Positions 24,675 to 33,809 of a DNA stretch of 64,000 nt are shown one piece after another; the first letter of the stretch is position 1, and every line of letters begins with the position of its first letter. The position numbers and the translations under genes are program-made. The notes beneath the pieces were generated by a model that saw only the letters and a program-made list of their open reading frames with translations, was not told where the DNA came from and ran no database searches. This DNA comes from Balneola sp. (lineage in GTDB: Bacteria; Bacteroidota; Rhodothermia; Balneolales; Balneolaceae): the NCBI GenBank assembly GCA_028284195.1, contig JANQSE010000006.1, positions 434,001-498,000 on the forward strand, in the 5' to 3' direction.

Positions 24675-25730
24675 TTATTCTATTTTATTAAACATTTTCC
24701 TATATACTGCGATGGGGTATACCTTGATATTAGGATATATATCATAACTAGAAAATTGCTCGAGATTGTCTAGAGCATCAAACATATTATGGAATGCTTC
24801 TTGAAACGCAGCTTTGTCAGTTTCTTGATTATCTGATCTATTTGTAGATAAGCTATCCGAATTGATATTTGATGGTACTGAAGTTATCAAGCCAAATAAA
24901 GTGAGTTTGATATTAGGATGTCTACCGTATGCGAACTTGATGTTTTCAATGTTACTGTCCACAAAGCATTCTCTTTTTAAATTTGTAAAAATCTCGCATC
25001 CATCTTCCGACTCATCAAATTGAAATCTAAAATGAAGCTGATCTTCATTGTAAAGCGACACCCATTTTTCGATCCCATTCAGCAACCAGTCATCTGGTGT
25101 TTCTAGAACTTCTGAAGCCGAATTAATTATACTTTTGATTTCATTTTTTTTTGAGTTTAAGAGAAGTTTTAATTTGGCTTTTTTTTCACGATCTGTTTCG
25201 GCTTTTATTTGATTTTCAAAATTAGAAATTTGTTCATTTAGTACCTTAACTTCGATTGATTCTTGATGAGCATAAGCAGAACATTTATTAATAAAATCAA
25301 CTAGATATTTGAAATTCTCAGCAATCATTGAAAGGCGGTTGAAATCCTGAATCTTAACAAATCCTTCGAACCTTATATAGTTGCTCCCTTCAATAGCATT
25401 TCTTAATAAACTACCATTGACAGTACCTTCCTTAAAAGCTTCATTTAAATCAATACTAAAACCATGGTTGAATAATTGATCTTCGATACGGTCTAATAGG
25501 TCATGATGAAGAATTTTAGTTTGAGAACTTTCCTCACGGTTACCTTTTTTTGAATTAGTGGCAGCTTTTACTAGAGGCATTCCTAATGTTCCCCCAAAAC
25601 TGGTAGCACTACTTTTTTCAAATGACTCGACAACCTGCGTAGGTAAGCCATTACTAAATTGGCTCAAAAGAGATGCTGCTTTAGATATGTCAAAATAAAC
25701 TATGTCTCTAATTATTTTTACTTGTGACAT
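24675..25730 (-). CDS. DUF6414-like protein, partner of the RES-like gene
   Basis: 351 residues, no signal peptide or membrane segment. The N-terminus IRDIVYFDISKAASLLSQFS followed by GLPTQVVESFEK resembles the DUF6414 family (x-Y-F-D ... S-Q ... G-L); assignment is tentative. A Gly-rich turn (SFGGTLGMP), KILHHDLLDRIEDQL, and a charged coiled coil at ~155-195 (ISNFENQIKAETDREKKAKL) follow. It lies 106 bases upstream of the RES-like gene in the same direction, so co-transcription is likely. Strongly AT-rich, as expected of acquired DNA. It could be a sensor or immunity partner, but nothing proves that. Confidence 0.4.
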   Translation of the reverse strand: MSQVKIIRDIVYFDISKAASLLSQFSNGLPTQVVESFEKSSATSFGGTLGMPLVKAATNSKKGNREESSQTKILHHDLLDRIEDQLFNHGFSIDLNEAFKEGTVNGSLLRNAIEGSNYIRFEGFVKIQDFNRLSMIAENFKYLVDFINKCSAYAHQESIEVKVLNEQISNFENQIKAETDREKKAKLKLLLNSKKNEIKSIINSASEVLETPDDWLLNGIEKWVSLYNEDQLHFRFQFDESEDGCEIFTNLKRECFVDSNIENIKFAYGRHPNIKLTLFGLITSVPSNINSDSLSTNRSDNQETDKAAFQEAFHNMFDALDNLEQFSSYDIYPNIKVYPIAVYRKMFNKIE

Positions 25731-25822
25731 GCTTAGGTGTTAATTCATACTATTATACATTAGAATCTAATATATCTTGAACTAACTCACTAATAATATT
25801 TAGCTAAGTAATACTTGCTTTA

Positions 25823-27289
25823 TCACCCAAACCTCTTAACCAACTCCATCACATTCATCGCACTTTGTACAACGAGGGGAATGCCCCCGCCGGGATGGGT
25901 GGAGCCGCCTACAAAGTACAGGCCCTCAATTTCACGGAATTTGTTGCGGGGTCGGACAAAAGCAGAAAACCTGTTATTGGAGGAAGTGCCGTAAATGCTG
26001 CCTTTGTTGGATAGATAATGATCATAGAAGTCTTGTGGAGTAATCTCGTCTCTGAAGACGATGTGTTTGGAAAGATCGCTTAATCCGCGGGTCTCTAAAT
26101 CCTTAATCACCTTATCCCCATATTCACTTTCACTCCAGTTGTAGGAATCGCTTAGGTAAGGAGCATTCACTAAAATGAATAGATTCGAGCTTCCCTCAGG
26201 GGCGTGTTCAGGATCAGAATAAGAAGTGTTGGCTATGTAAATGGTGGGATCGTCCGGCATAATCTTTTTGTCAAAGATATCCCGGAATTCCTGCTTATAA
26301 TCCTCACTGAAAAAGATGTTGTGATGAATGAGCTTATTATAGGTTTTATCAATCCCGAGTAACAGAACAAAGCCGGAGCAGGAGGGTTCAATCTGTGCTG
26401 TCTTACGTTTCTTTTTTCGGGAGACAGCCTGGTCGTCCAGCAGGTTGATAATGGTTTCAGAAGCATCGCTGTTGGCAACAACCAGATCGCATTCAAGCAA
26501 CTTTCCTGCACTGGTTTCCACTCCTTTCACTTGTCGCTCCATGACATGAATACGATCAACTGGTGAATTAAATAAAAAATTAATTCCCAATGAGTTAGCT
26601 AATTCAAGTAAAGACTTTGCTACACTATATAAACCACCTTTAACATAGTATCCACCTTCATTAATCTCGATGTGTGGAATTACATTCAGTGTGGCCGGAG
26701 CCTGATACGGAGAGGAGCCGTTGTAGGTGGTAAAACGTTTAAAGAATTGTCTCAGGTACGGCGACTGAAAACGGGAATCAACCCGCTTACTTACAGTAGT
26801 AAAAGCATCAATTCCAAAGAAGGAAAGTAGGTCAAGATTTTTCAGACCGGAGAGATCATACAACGGATTCCGTACAAAGGTATCCCGGGTTTTTTTGTCC
26901 AGTGATTCAGCGTATTTCAGGAAGCTGAAATAGGCATCGGTATCTTCAGGAGCGATACGGTTCAACTCGGCCTTCATCAATTCCGGATCGGTGTGGTTAT
27001 CCATCCGGGTACCATCCCGATAGAAGTAACGGCAGTTTATATCCAGTGGAACAAGTTCCAGTTGCTCGTCAAGTGAAGTTCCGCATCGTTGGAACAGTTC
27101 ATCCAGAATATAAGGCATGGTAAACAGGGAAGGGCCGGTATCAAACCGGAAGCCATCGGCTGTAAGTTCGTTCATTTTTCCACCCACCTGGTCATTCTTC
27201 TCCAGCACAGTAACGGAATGGCCTTCTTTTGCCAGCAAACAAGCCGCAGATAACCCGCCAATTCCTGCTCCGATAATGACTATATTCAT
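25823..27289 (-). CDS. crtI: Phytoene-desaturase-family (CrtI-like) FAD oxidoreductase
   Basis: 488 residues. N-terminal FAD-binding GxGxxG: VIIGAGIGGLSAACLLAKEG, then VLEKNDQVGGKM. Family motifs: GFRFDTGPSLFTMPYI, SPYQAPATLNVIPHIE, and the C-terminal GLYFVGGSTHPGGGIPLVV followed by SAMNVMELV. CrtI-type enzymes dehydrogenate phytoene or hydroxycarotenoids; relatives such as CrtD act on 1-hydroxy carotenoids, so the exact substrate is not fixed. Neither crtB nor other carotenoid genes are adjacent. Divergent from the THUMP-like gene with only 22 bases between starts. Confidence 0.8.
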   Translation of the reverse strand: MNIVIIGAGIGGLSAACLLAKEGHSVTVLEKNDQVGGKMNELTADGFRFDTGPSLFTMPYILDELFQRCGTSLDEQLELVPLDINCRYFYRDGTRMDNHTDPELMKAELNRIAPEDTDAYFSFLKYAESLDKKTRDTFVRNPLYDLSGLKNLDLLSFFGIDAFTTVSKRVDSRFQSPYLRQFFKRFTTYNGSSPYQAPATLNVIPHIEINEGGYYVKGGLYSVAKSLLELANSLGINFLFNSPVDRIHVMERQVKGVETSAGKLLECDLVVANSDASETIINLLDDQAVSRKKKRKTAQIEPSCSGFVLLLGIDKTYNKLIHHNIFFSEDYKQEFRDIFDKKIMPDDPTIYIANTSYSDPEHAPEGSSNLFILVNAPYLSDSYNWSESEYGDKVIKDLETRGLSDLSKHIVFRDEITPQDFYDHYLSNKGSIYGTSSNNRFSAFVRPRNKFREIEGLYFVGGSTHPGGGIPLVVQSAMNVMELVKRFG

Positions 27290-27311
27290 GCGCTGAACTT
27301 ACAAACCTTTA

Positions 27312-28496
27312 ATGAAAGAAAAGCTAACCAAACCGGAAGTTATAGCATTCATTCAGAAGCACTGGAAGAATGATCCTGCAGAACTGATGCTGAAGGCTCA
27401 CAAATATCCGGATATGCCGATGAAAGAAGTTGTTGGTCAGATTGCATCCCGGCAAAAGGCAGAAAAGAAGTTGCCTGAATGGTTTGAGAAAGAAAGCATC
27501 ATATTTCCGCCAAAGCAAAACCTGGAGCAAGCTTCCTCGCAACAAACAGCCTGGTTTAAAGCACGTTTTTTAAAGGGAGAACGATTGGCTGATCTGACAG
27601 GAGGGAGCGGGGTGGATGTGAGCTGTCTGTCCGGAAATTTCAGGGAAAGTGTGTATGTGGAACCAAATCCCGAATTGTGTGAGTTGGCTATGCATAATTT
27701 CGAAGTGCTTGGGAGGAACATTCTGGTTAAAGAAAGTACGGCGGAGTGTTTCCTCGAGGAGAATACCATTCATTTTAACTGGATATTTATTGACCCGTCC
27801 CGGCGAGACAATCAGAAGAACCGTGTTTATGCACTGGAAGATTGTGTTCCCAATGTGGTGGAGTTGAAGAATCAACTGCTGGAGGCTTCAGATCATGTGT
27901 TGATAAAGGCTTCACCGATGATGGATATCAAAGGTAGTTTAAAGCAGTTTTCTGAATGTGCCAGAGTACAGGTGGTAGCGGTAGAAAATGAGGTAAAAGA
28001 GCTGCTGTTGTACCTGGACAAAGAGTTCATCGGGGAACCGGTGATAGAAGCCTGGAATCTGAGTAGCAAAAGGGAGGACAAAGTGTTGAATTTCAGTTAT
28101 TCAGAAGAAGCCAATGCGAATATCGAACTGGGAGAACCGGAAACCTTCTTATATGAGCCTAATGCAGCGATTATGAAATCGGGAGCATTTCATTTGACAG
28201 GCTCAAGGTTTAGCTTAAAGAAGCTTCATCCCAATACACACCTGTATACATCTGATGCAATGATTGAAGAGTTTCCAGGGCGAATGCTTCGCATTAAGGA
28301 GGTTCTAAACCCCAATAAGAAAGAACTTCGAAAACGGATAAAAAACGGAAAGGTGAATGTGGTAACCCGAAACTACCCAATGGGAGCTACAGAAGTAAAA
28401 AAGAAGTTTGCCCTGACAGATGGGGGAGAGAGTTTTTTGTACTTCTGTGAGATAGAAGGTTTAGGCTATAAAGCTGTTTTGTGTAATCGAATCTAA
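27312..28496 (+). CDS. Class I SAM methyltransferase with THUMP-like C-domain
   Basis: 394 residues. Central methyltransferase: LADLTGGSGVDVSCLS (SAM-binding loop), VEPNPELCELAMHN, and IFIDPSRRDNQKNR with the DPxR motif. The C-terminal ~110 residues (RMLRIKEVLNPNKKELRKRI ... VVTRNYPMG) form the THUMP-like domain seen in a Bacteroidota methyltransferase family. N-terminal helix region KPEVIAFIQKHWKNDPAELM. The target RNA or other substrate is not known. It shares a very short divergent intergenic space with the CrtI-like gene. Confidence 0.8.
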   Translation: MKEKLTKPEVIAFIQKHWKNDPAELMLKAHKYPDMPMKEVVGQIASRQKAEKKLPEWFEKESIIFPPKQNLEQASSQQTAWFKARFLKGERLADLTGGSGVDVSCLSGNFRESVYVEPNPELCELAMHNFEVLGRNILVKESTAECFLEENTIHFNWIFIDPSRRDNQKNRVYALEDCVPNVVELKNQLLEASDHVLIKASPMMDIKGSLKQFSECARVQVVAVENEVKELLLYLDKEFIGEPVIEAWNLSSKREDKVLNFSYSEEANANIELGEPETFLYEPNAAIMKSGAFHLTGSRFSLKKLHPNTHLYTSDAMIEEFPGRMLRIKEVLNPNKKELRKRIKNGKVNVVTRNYPMGATEVKKKFALTDGGESFLYFCEIEGLGYKAVLCNRI

Positions 28497-28500
28497 CTGT

Positions 28501-28547
28501 GTCACTTTTGTCAGATCCTGATATTCATCAGGACAAGCTCCAGTGAC
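28501..28547. repeat. Nested hairpin downstream of the THUMP-like gene
   Basis: GTCACT (28501-28506) pairs with AGTGAC (28542-28547); inside, TTGTC (28508-28512) pairs with GACAA (28532-28536) and TCCTGAT (28516-28522) with ATCAGGA, closing on a small loop. The stem-on-stem order suggests a strongly folded RNA end or a repeat unit. No T-run follows. Confidence 0.5.
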
Positions 28548-28558
28548 CAAAAAGTCAA

Positions 28559-28642
28559 TAAGATTCCAAACTCCTCCAGTCAGAAGTAGATCACTTCGCT
28601 GATAAAAACCTAAACTGACTGTTCGTCAGACAAGGAATCTTA
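28559..28642. repeat. 9-bp inverted repeat related to the AAGATTC intergenic module
   Basis: TAAGATTCC (28559-28567) is inverted at GGAATCTTA (28634-28642). The AGATTC/GAATCT core is also the inner arm of the repeat at 23547-23642. A small CTGAC-GTCAG hairpin lies inside near the right arm. Confidence 0.4.
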
Positions 28643-28650
28643 GGTTGGGA

Positions 28651-28989
28651 TTATAACTTTGAGACATATATCCAGGCTTTTTTGCCTGATTCAAATTCTT
28701 CTGAAACTCTTTGATAATCATCTACTTCGTAAGCATCGGCTTGCTGAAGCTCCTCGTCTGTTATTTCGAATACCATTCCCTCAACAATATCATCAGTATT
28801 CCCCGTTTTTACAGCGATAGGATGGTATTGTTTTTTGCTTTTTGCTAACACCTCCTGATCAGTGATTTCCAGCTGTTCTAAAGTATAACCTCGGAGAGTA
28901 TCCGGATATCCGTTTAAGAGCCGGTCAAACGATTCTAACTGAACTTTCTCCAGTTGAAGGGTTCCGTAACTGAATAGGAGATGCTTCAC
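28651..28989 (-). CDS. Gamma-glutamylcyclotransferase (AIG2/GGCT)-like protein
   Basis: 112 residues. Opens with LLFSYGTLQLEKVQLESF, the YGTL motif that binds the gamma-glutamyl group in GGCT-fold proteins, and later EGMVFEITDEELQQADAYEV, which carries the catalytic Glu region, followed by YQRVSEEFESGKKAWIYV. It overlaps rlmD by 4 bases. Members cleave gamma-glutamyl amino acids or gamma-glutamylamines, or have unknown roles, so the reaction is not certain. Confidence 0.8.
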   Translation of the reverse strand: MKHLLFSYGTLQLEKVQLESFDRLLNGYPDTLRGYTLEQLEITDQEVLAKSKKQYHPIAVKTGNTDDIVEGMVFEITDEELQQADAYEVDDYQRVSEEFESGKKAWIYVSKL

Positions 28990-30410
28990 TTTAACCTCAG
29001 CTTAGCGACGGCTTCCACATGATAGGTTTGAGGAAACATATCTACAGGTTGCACTTCTAACACCTCATACACTTCAGCCAGCTCTTTCAAGTCACGGGCC
29101 ATCGTAGAACTGTCGCAGCTTACATAAACCAACCGTGGCACTTTAAGTTGTTTGAACCGCTGCACAACATCAGGATGCATTCCTGCCCTGGGTGGATCGG
29201 TAATAAGTATGTCAGGAGCTCCGAACTCACTAATCATTTCTTCTGTGAATACATCTTTCATATCGCCTCTAACGAACGATACATTTTCAACCTGATTTTC
29301 GGCAGCATTGTATCGGGCATTTTCAACGGCTACTTCTACAAGCTCTATTCCGAGCACTTTGCTGGCTTTTTCGCTCATAAACAGACTTAATGTGCCTACG
29401 CCACAGTATAAGTCGTAAACAACATCTCCGTCTTTTAAATGGGCATATTCACGAGCTACTCCATATAACCGTTCTGCCTGTGCGGTATTGGTTTGGAAAA
29501 AAGCGTTGGGATGAATCTTGAAAGTGTGTTTTCCAATGTGATCTACAATATACCCAGGTCCATGTATGATCTTTTCAATTCTGCCGATCGATGTGGGGCT
29601 TTTTGTGTCATTGATGTTATTAACAATGGTGGTAATCACAGGGAATTTTTTCAGTAATTCAGCAGAAAGCCTTTGTATGAATTCCTGATCGTCCTGATAA
29701 GTAACCAGATTTACCATGAAGTCATCAGTGTGATGGGCATTCCTGATCATAAGATGACGCATAAAGCCCTCATGTTTCAGGGCATCAAAGGCAGGAATGT
29801 TATGTTTTGTGCAATAATTACGAACGAAGTCTAAGATTTCGAAAGATTCTTTTCTCTGAAGATGGCATTCATTCAAATTCAGAATTTTATCGAATCGTCC
29901 CGGAGCATGCATCCCTGCAGCGAAGCCTGAATCATCCACGAATTCATCACTATTGATTTCTTCCTGAGTAAGCCATCGCCTGGTACTAAAACTGTACTCC
30001 ATTTTATTGCGGTAGTAAAACTCGTTTTCACTGCCAATAGTGGGATGGACAATGGCTTCTTCCAAACCTCCAAGACGAGTGATATGATCGAAAACCTGCT
30101 GACGTTTATACTCCAGTTGTTTTGAGTAGGGCACATGCTGCCAGCTGCAACCGCCGCACACATTTGCATGTTGGCATTTTGGATCAACCCTATCCGGACT
30201 TGGTTTAAGAATCTCAAGCAGCTTGGCTTCTCGGTAGTTCTTTTTCTTTTTTATGATGCGTGCTTTTACCACATCGCCAGGTGCTGTTCCATATACAAAT
30301 ACAGCAAGCCCGTCAACTTTTGCAACGCCTTTCCCTCTATAAGCGGTTCCTTCAATGGTGAGCGTTACTTCCTCTCCTTTTTTAAAGCCATCAGCTATCT
30401 TTTGAGTCAT
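28986..30410 (-). CDS. rlmD: 23S rRNA (uracil-1939-C5)-methyltransferase
   Basis: Start chosen at MTQKIADGFKKGEEVTLTIE (ATG 30408-30410), which keeps the TRAM domain at the N-terminus; a longer open frame to 30539 would run far into the cNMP gene. TRAM: YRGKGVAKVDGLAVFVYGTA. Fe-S cysteines: CQHANVCGGCSWQH. Methyltransferase: VYDLYCGVGTLSLFMSE, ITDPPRAGMHPDVV, and the catalytic Cys in LVYVSCDSSTMARDL. Length ~474 residues, in family range. Overlaps the upstream cNMP-binding gene by 20 bases and the GGCT-like gene by 4, so all three are one unit. Confidence 0.93.
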   Translation of the reverse strand: MTQKIADGFKKGEEVTLTIEGTAYRGKGVAKVDGLAVFVYGTAPGDVVKARIIKKKKNYREAKLLEILKPSPDRVDPKCQHANVCGGCSWQHVPYSKQLEYKRQQVFDHITRLGGLEEAIVHPTIGSENEFYYRNKMEYSFSTRRWLTQEEINSDEFVDDSGFAAGMHAPGRFDKILNLNECHLQRKESFEILDFVRNYCTKHNIPAFDALKHEGFMRHLMIRNAHHTDDFMVNLVTYQDDQEFIQRLSAELLKKFPVITTIVNNINDTKSPTSIGRIEKIIHGPGYIVDHIGKHTFKIHPNAFFQTNTAQAERLYGVAREYAHLKDGDVVYDLYCGVGTLSLFMSEKASKVLGIELVEVAVENARYNAAENQVENVSFVRGDMKDVFTEEMISEFGAPDILITDPPRAGMHPDVVQRFKQLKVPRLVYVSCDSSTMARDLKELAEVYEVLEVQPVDMFPQTYHVEAVAKLRLK

Positions 30411-30936
30411 CTTCGTAGTACGCTTCGAACTGGATTTGAAGAGCTCGTTCGTATCCGGAAAGTTCTTCGATAGCAAATGTGGCTTGTTCAAGCTGGCGCA
30501 AAGCAATATTAGTAAGAGTTTGAAGAAATTTAACGGCAATTTGTGGATGCCGATCTCTTAGTACTTCAAAATCAGGTTGGAAAAAACCAAGAAGCTGGCA
30601 ATCAGAAACACATTTGGCAGTGTATTTTCTTCTTAAATTGTATCCTATGGTAAGTGCTCCAAAACTGTTAGGAGGGTTTAGCAGAAAACGATTATTATTT
30701 TGCTCTGTTTCTTCATCACCTGCGTCTGCTTCTGATGTTAGTTCAATTTTTCCTTCCTGAATAAAGTACATGCCTGTTCCCGGGTCGTTTCTGTAAAACA
30801 CATATTCGCTTTGTTTGTAGCCTCTTTTATGGCATAACTGTAAAAACTCATAACGTTCAGCAGTAGTAAGGTTTTTCAAAAATTTAGAGCCTGAAACGAT
30901 ACTTAATTGCTGTTTAATTTGTGTAAGCTTGTTCAT
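30391..30936 (-). CDS. Cyclic-nucleotide-binding-domain protein without DNA-binding domain
   Basis: 181 residues, a single cNMP-binding beta-roll: EFLQLCHKRGYKQSEYVFYR, then GTGMYFIQEGKIELTS and NSFGALTIGYNLRRKYTAKC. The family's R-T-A-x-x phosphate loop is only loosely kept. No helix-turn-helix follows, so it is not a classical Crp. The C-terminal helix (VKFLQTLTNIALRQLEQATF) resembles the Crp dimer helix. Upstream of rlmD with a 20-base overlap, so coordinated expression is likely; ligand unknown. Confidence 0.8.
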   Translation of the reverse strand: MNKLTQIKQQLSIVSGSKFLKNLTTAERYEFLQLCHKRGYKQSEYVFYRNDPGTGMYFIQEGKIELTSEADAGDEETEQNNNRFLLNPPNSFGALTIGYNLRRKYTAKCVSDCQLLGFFQPDFEVLRDRHPQIAVKFLQTLTNIALRQLEQATFAIEELSGYERALQIQFEAYYEDDSKDS

Positions 30937-30948
30937 GATTGAATAAAA

Positions 30949-33354
30949 TTAAAAAGAATGACCAATACCAAAACTGAAGTATAGTTTTTTATTGTTAAAC
31001 CAACCTTCCTGAAGGTCGTGTGCACGAAACGTAAAATCAAATCGTGCCACCAAATATTCCCAGTCCAGCCGTAGTCCCAGCCCGGTTCCTACTGCTATTT
31101 GCTTGTAGAACTCATCGAACTGGAATCTTCCATCACGTAGTTCTTCATCAGAGGCGGCATCATTTCGAGGCCCATACCAGACATTACCTGCATCAACATA
31201 CCAGGCAGCGTGCCAGTTTGCTCTAAATAGGTTTTCGAGAAATACCTGGCGGACCTCAGTAAAAGCTGCAAGTTTTATTTCGCCACCATTAATTCTTACT
31301 TCTTTTGGATCGGTTTTACCCGGACCTAACTGGAATGGCCCCCAGCCTCTTATGTCGTTACTACCACCTGCAAAAAACCTTCTGTTAAGAGGAATAGTGG
31401 TGCTTTGCCCATATGGCTGAGCTACGCCGCCAAATAATCTCCAGGAAAAAACAGTAGAATTTGAAACAGGAATGTAACGTCTGTAATCGGCTGTGGCTTT
31501 AACATACCTGCTGTAGCTGAGCTCGTTTTCGCTGAGTTTGAAGAGCGAGGGGAGGTTTTGTTCCAATGTGTCTGGAGTAATTATAAATCGATCCAGTGCA
31601 TAAGGGATATTCCCTCCGGCTGAAAGGGAGTACTCGCTAAAGTAACCATAATTTCTTTTTATCAAATCGGTACGCTGGCTTCTGAACGTATACCGGATAA
31701 CCGAAGATACCTGCGGCCTGAAATCTTCCAGGATCCTGGTTAACTCAATGGGATCTACGATAGTGCCATTGTTCAGTGTATCTGAACCAAAATCTCTTCT
31801 CAAGTTGTCAATAAATTCTTCGGTAGGACTCGGGTCAACAATATCCAGTTCTATTAAATCAAAGAAGCTGGAATATCGGGGATTATGCTGCACTTCGTAA
31901 CGAAGGTTAAACTGCACATCAGAATTGATATCAAAGAAAAGTTGATCAGACCTACTGTATGAGAGTGAATATCGTGTTAAGCCACTTGTAAAGAATGGTT
32001 GATTATCTAAAAAAGCGAATGGAAAGTTTAAACGGGGCACTGTGTAATCGCCACGTAACTCATAACTTCTGAAGATAGAAGACTGTGTTGAAGTATCAGC
32101 GATTTCGCTTAGTACACTTTCGTTTACAAACTCAAAGCTTACATTAGCCGAAAGGGAAAAGTTTTCTGCCTTACCAAATACGTTATTGTTTGTGTAGTCA
32201 ATTCCAAGTCCGGTACCAAATCCGTATCGTCGCATTCCAAATAATTCGCTGCCTATACTATGTTTGGTAAGAGTTTGCAGATCCAGATAGGTAGGTATGC
32301 TTTGTTTAGAAAAATCGGGTTGGCTGGCAGTTTCGTTCTGGCTAAACTTTCTAATGAACAACATTCCAAGGTTTTGATATTCTCTGATTGTGTTTAAGTA
32401 TAGTTCGTGATTATAAATATCGCCGGGCTTGTAAAGAATTTGATCGCTTAACAGAGAGAATTTAGTTTGAGCTCCGGGTTCTTTTGCCAGAAAGATCTTT
32501 GCCGAATCGATGGTTGCTTCGCCGGATGTAAGAGTGTCTTTTTGGGTATAATTATCAGGCGGAGTTCCGTCTGCAAGCTGTACATAAACATCGCCAAACC
32601 GAAAAACCTTGCCGGGGTTTATTTTAAATTGAATATCGAGCCGGTTAGGATTTTGAACCTGTCTTTTCACCAATGCGATTACTGAATCTTTTTGGATGGA
32701 AGCAAATCCATTATTCTTTAAGAAATCGATGATCCGCTGCTGTTCGGCTCCAAGTTGCTGGGTATTATATTGTCGGTTTACAGCAAAGGTAGAGTCGTTA
32801 ATTCTTTGTCTGGTTAACGGGCTGCTTTTTAAAAAATTAAATCGTTTACCAGGTTCTGTAAAAAAGGGAATTCCAGAATATGAGATACTTTCAATTTGGG
32901 ATGTGGGCCCTTCCCGGATGATGAAGGAAACTTCAACTTTATTTGTTTTGTATTCAATAATGGTAGTATCAACCTGAACCTGTAAGAACCCCAGCGATTC
33001 ATAGTACAGTTTTATGCGTTCCATATCGTTTGCTACCACCAACCGGTCTAGATAGGTGGGAGTTTCTCCAAATCTGCCATTGCTAAGCTCCCAAAAGTAA
33101 TACCAGGGTGTAAATCTTGGTATACCCAGGAATTCGCGATTGGTGCGCGTACGAATCAACGTTTCCAGAGTCCGGTTCTTTACATTCTTATTACCCGAAA
33201 ACCTGATCCTTCTAACAATTTTGTCAGAAGAAGAATCGGCACTTACAGTGCTTTGTTGAGCATAGGTATGTGATGAAAAGCCAAAAGAAAAAAGAACCGG
33301 AAAGAAAAAGGTTAAGACAAATAGTACTGATATTGGTATTCTTTTAGTATTCAA
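30949..33354 (-). CDS. Omp85/BamA-like outer-membrane assembly protein
   Basis: 801 residues with a signal peptide (MNTKRIPISVLFVLTFFFPV...AQQ). POTRA-type repeats follow: IVRRIRFSGNKNVKNRTLET, RLVVANDMERIKLYYESLGF, and a third region near residue 245 (KVFRFGDVYVQ). The C-terminal half is a beta-barrel: RRFFAGGSNDIRGWGPFQLG (the GxxxRGW-type L6 motif) and a final strand LYFSFGIGHSF ending in Phe. Members insert barrel proteins into the outer membrane. The genome also encodes a second, shorter Omp85 here (50831-52462). BamA versus TamA-like cannot be separated by eye. Confidence 0.85.
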   Translation of the reverse strand: MNTKRIPISVLFVLTFFFPVLFSFGFSSHTYAQQSTVSADSSSDKIVRRIRFSGNKNVKNRTLETLIRTRTNREFLGIPRFTPWYYFWELSNGRFGETPTYLDRLVVANDMERIKLYYESLGFLQVQVDTTIIEYKTNKVEVSFIIREGPTSQIESISYSGIPFFTEPGKRFNFLKSSPLTRQRINDSTFAVNRQYNTQQLGAEQQRIIDFLKNNGFASIQKDSVIALVKRQVQNPNRLDIQFKINPGKVFRFGDVYVQLADGTPPDNYTQKDTLTSGEATIDSAKIFLAKEPGAQTKFSLLSDQILYKPGDIYNHELYLNTIREYQNLGMLFIRKFSQNETASQPDFSKQSIPTYLDLQTLTKHSIGSELFGMRRYGFGTGLGIDYTNNNVFGKAENFSLSANVSFEFVNESVLSEIADTSTQSSIFRSYELRGDYTVPRLNFPFAFLDNQPFFTSGLTRYSLSYSRSDQLFFDINSDVQFNLRYEVQHNPRYSSFFDLIELDIVDPSPTEEFIDNLRRDFGSDTLNNGTIVDPIELTRILEDFRPQVSSVIRYTFRSQRTDLIKRNYGYFSEYSLSAGGNIPYALDRFIITPDTLEQNLPSLFKLSENELSYSRYVKATADYRRYIPVSNSTVFSWRLFGGVAQPYGQSTTIPLNRRFFAGGSNDIRGWGPFQLGPGKTDPKEVRINGGEIKLAAFTEVRQVFLENLFRANWHAAWYVDAGNVWYGPRNDAASDEELRDGRFQFDEFYKQIAVGTGLGLRLDWEYLVARFDFTFRAHDLQEGWFNNKKLYFSFGIGHSF

Positions 33355-33400
33355 TGTATAAGGCTGTGATGTATTTCGCAGCCAAAATTTTATGTATTAC

Positions 33401-33655
33401 TTAAACGTCGTCGTAGTCAAAACCTTCGTCTTCTTCATTATGGAAGAAATCTTCTTTTTGGATATAGTCAGGCCAAATATCTTCAATACCTTCATAAATA
33501 GTATTTTCTCCCTCATCCAACTCTTCCAGTTCTTCAAGGTTTGTGATTACCTGAGAAGGAAGGCCATTGCGTTCCGCCCATTCTATAAGTTCCTCTCTGT
33601 TTGCAGGAAAGGGAGCTTCATCAAGTGCTGCGGCTAATTCTACTGTCCAAATCAT
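33401..33655 (-). CDS. DUF2795 small acidic protein
   Basis: 84 residues, very acidic C-terminus (DEGENTIYEGIEDIWPDYIQ and FHNEEDEGFDYDDV). Residues ~5-45 (LAAALDEAPFPANREELIEW, then GLPSQVITNLEELEEL) match the DUF2795 pattern of F-P-A and A-x-x-x-G-x-P. Function unknown. Preceded by ribosome-site-like sequences on the minus strand; follows the tatA divergent promoter region. It lies 46 bases upstream of the Omp85 gene, but its relation to that gene is unclear. Confidence 0.7.
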   Translation of the reverse strand: MIWTVELAAALDEAPFPANREELIEWAERNGLPSQVITNLEELEELDEGENTIYEGIEDIWPDYIQKEDFFHNEEDEGFDYDDV

Positions 33656-33809
33656 AAATAAATTGTTGTATTAAGTATGTGAGTGAATGATACAATTCTA
33701 CTTGAATTTTTCAAGTATCGTTCCAAATAATTTTTGATCTTAAATCGTGCCGAAAATATTGTTATCTTAGCACAATTACATCAACTAAATCCAAAGAGGA
33801 TTATTTTTT

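Noticed and set aside
23696-25730. Classical Xre-RES toxin-antitoxin pair
   Set aside because: The partner lacks a helix-turn-helix and any Xre/MbcA-like sequence; the pair is therefore described as a different, uncertain module.
30411-30539. 43-residue N-terminal extension of RlmD
   Set aside because: It lies within the cNMP-binding gene and precedes the TRAM domain; the ATG at 30410 fits the family start.
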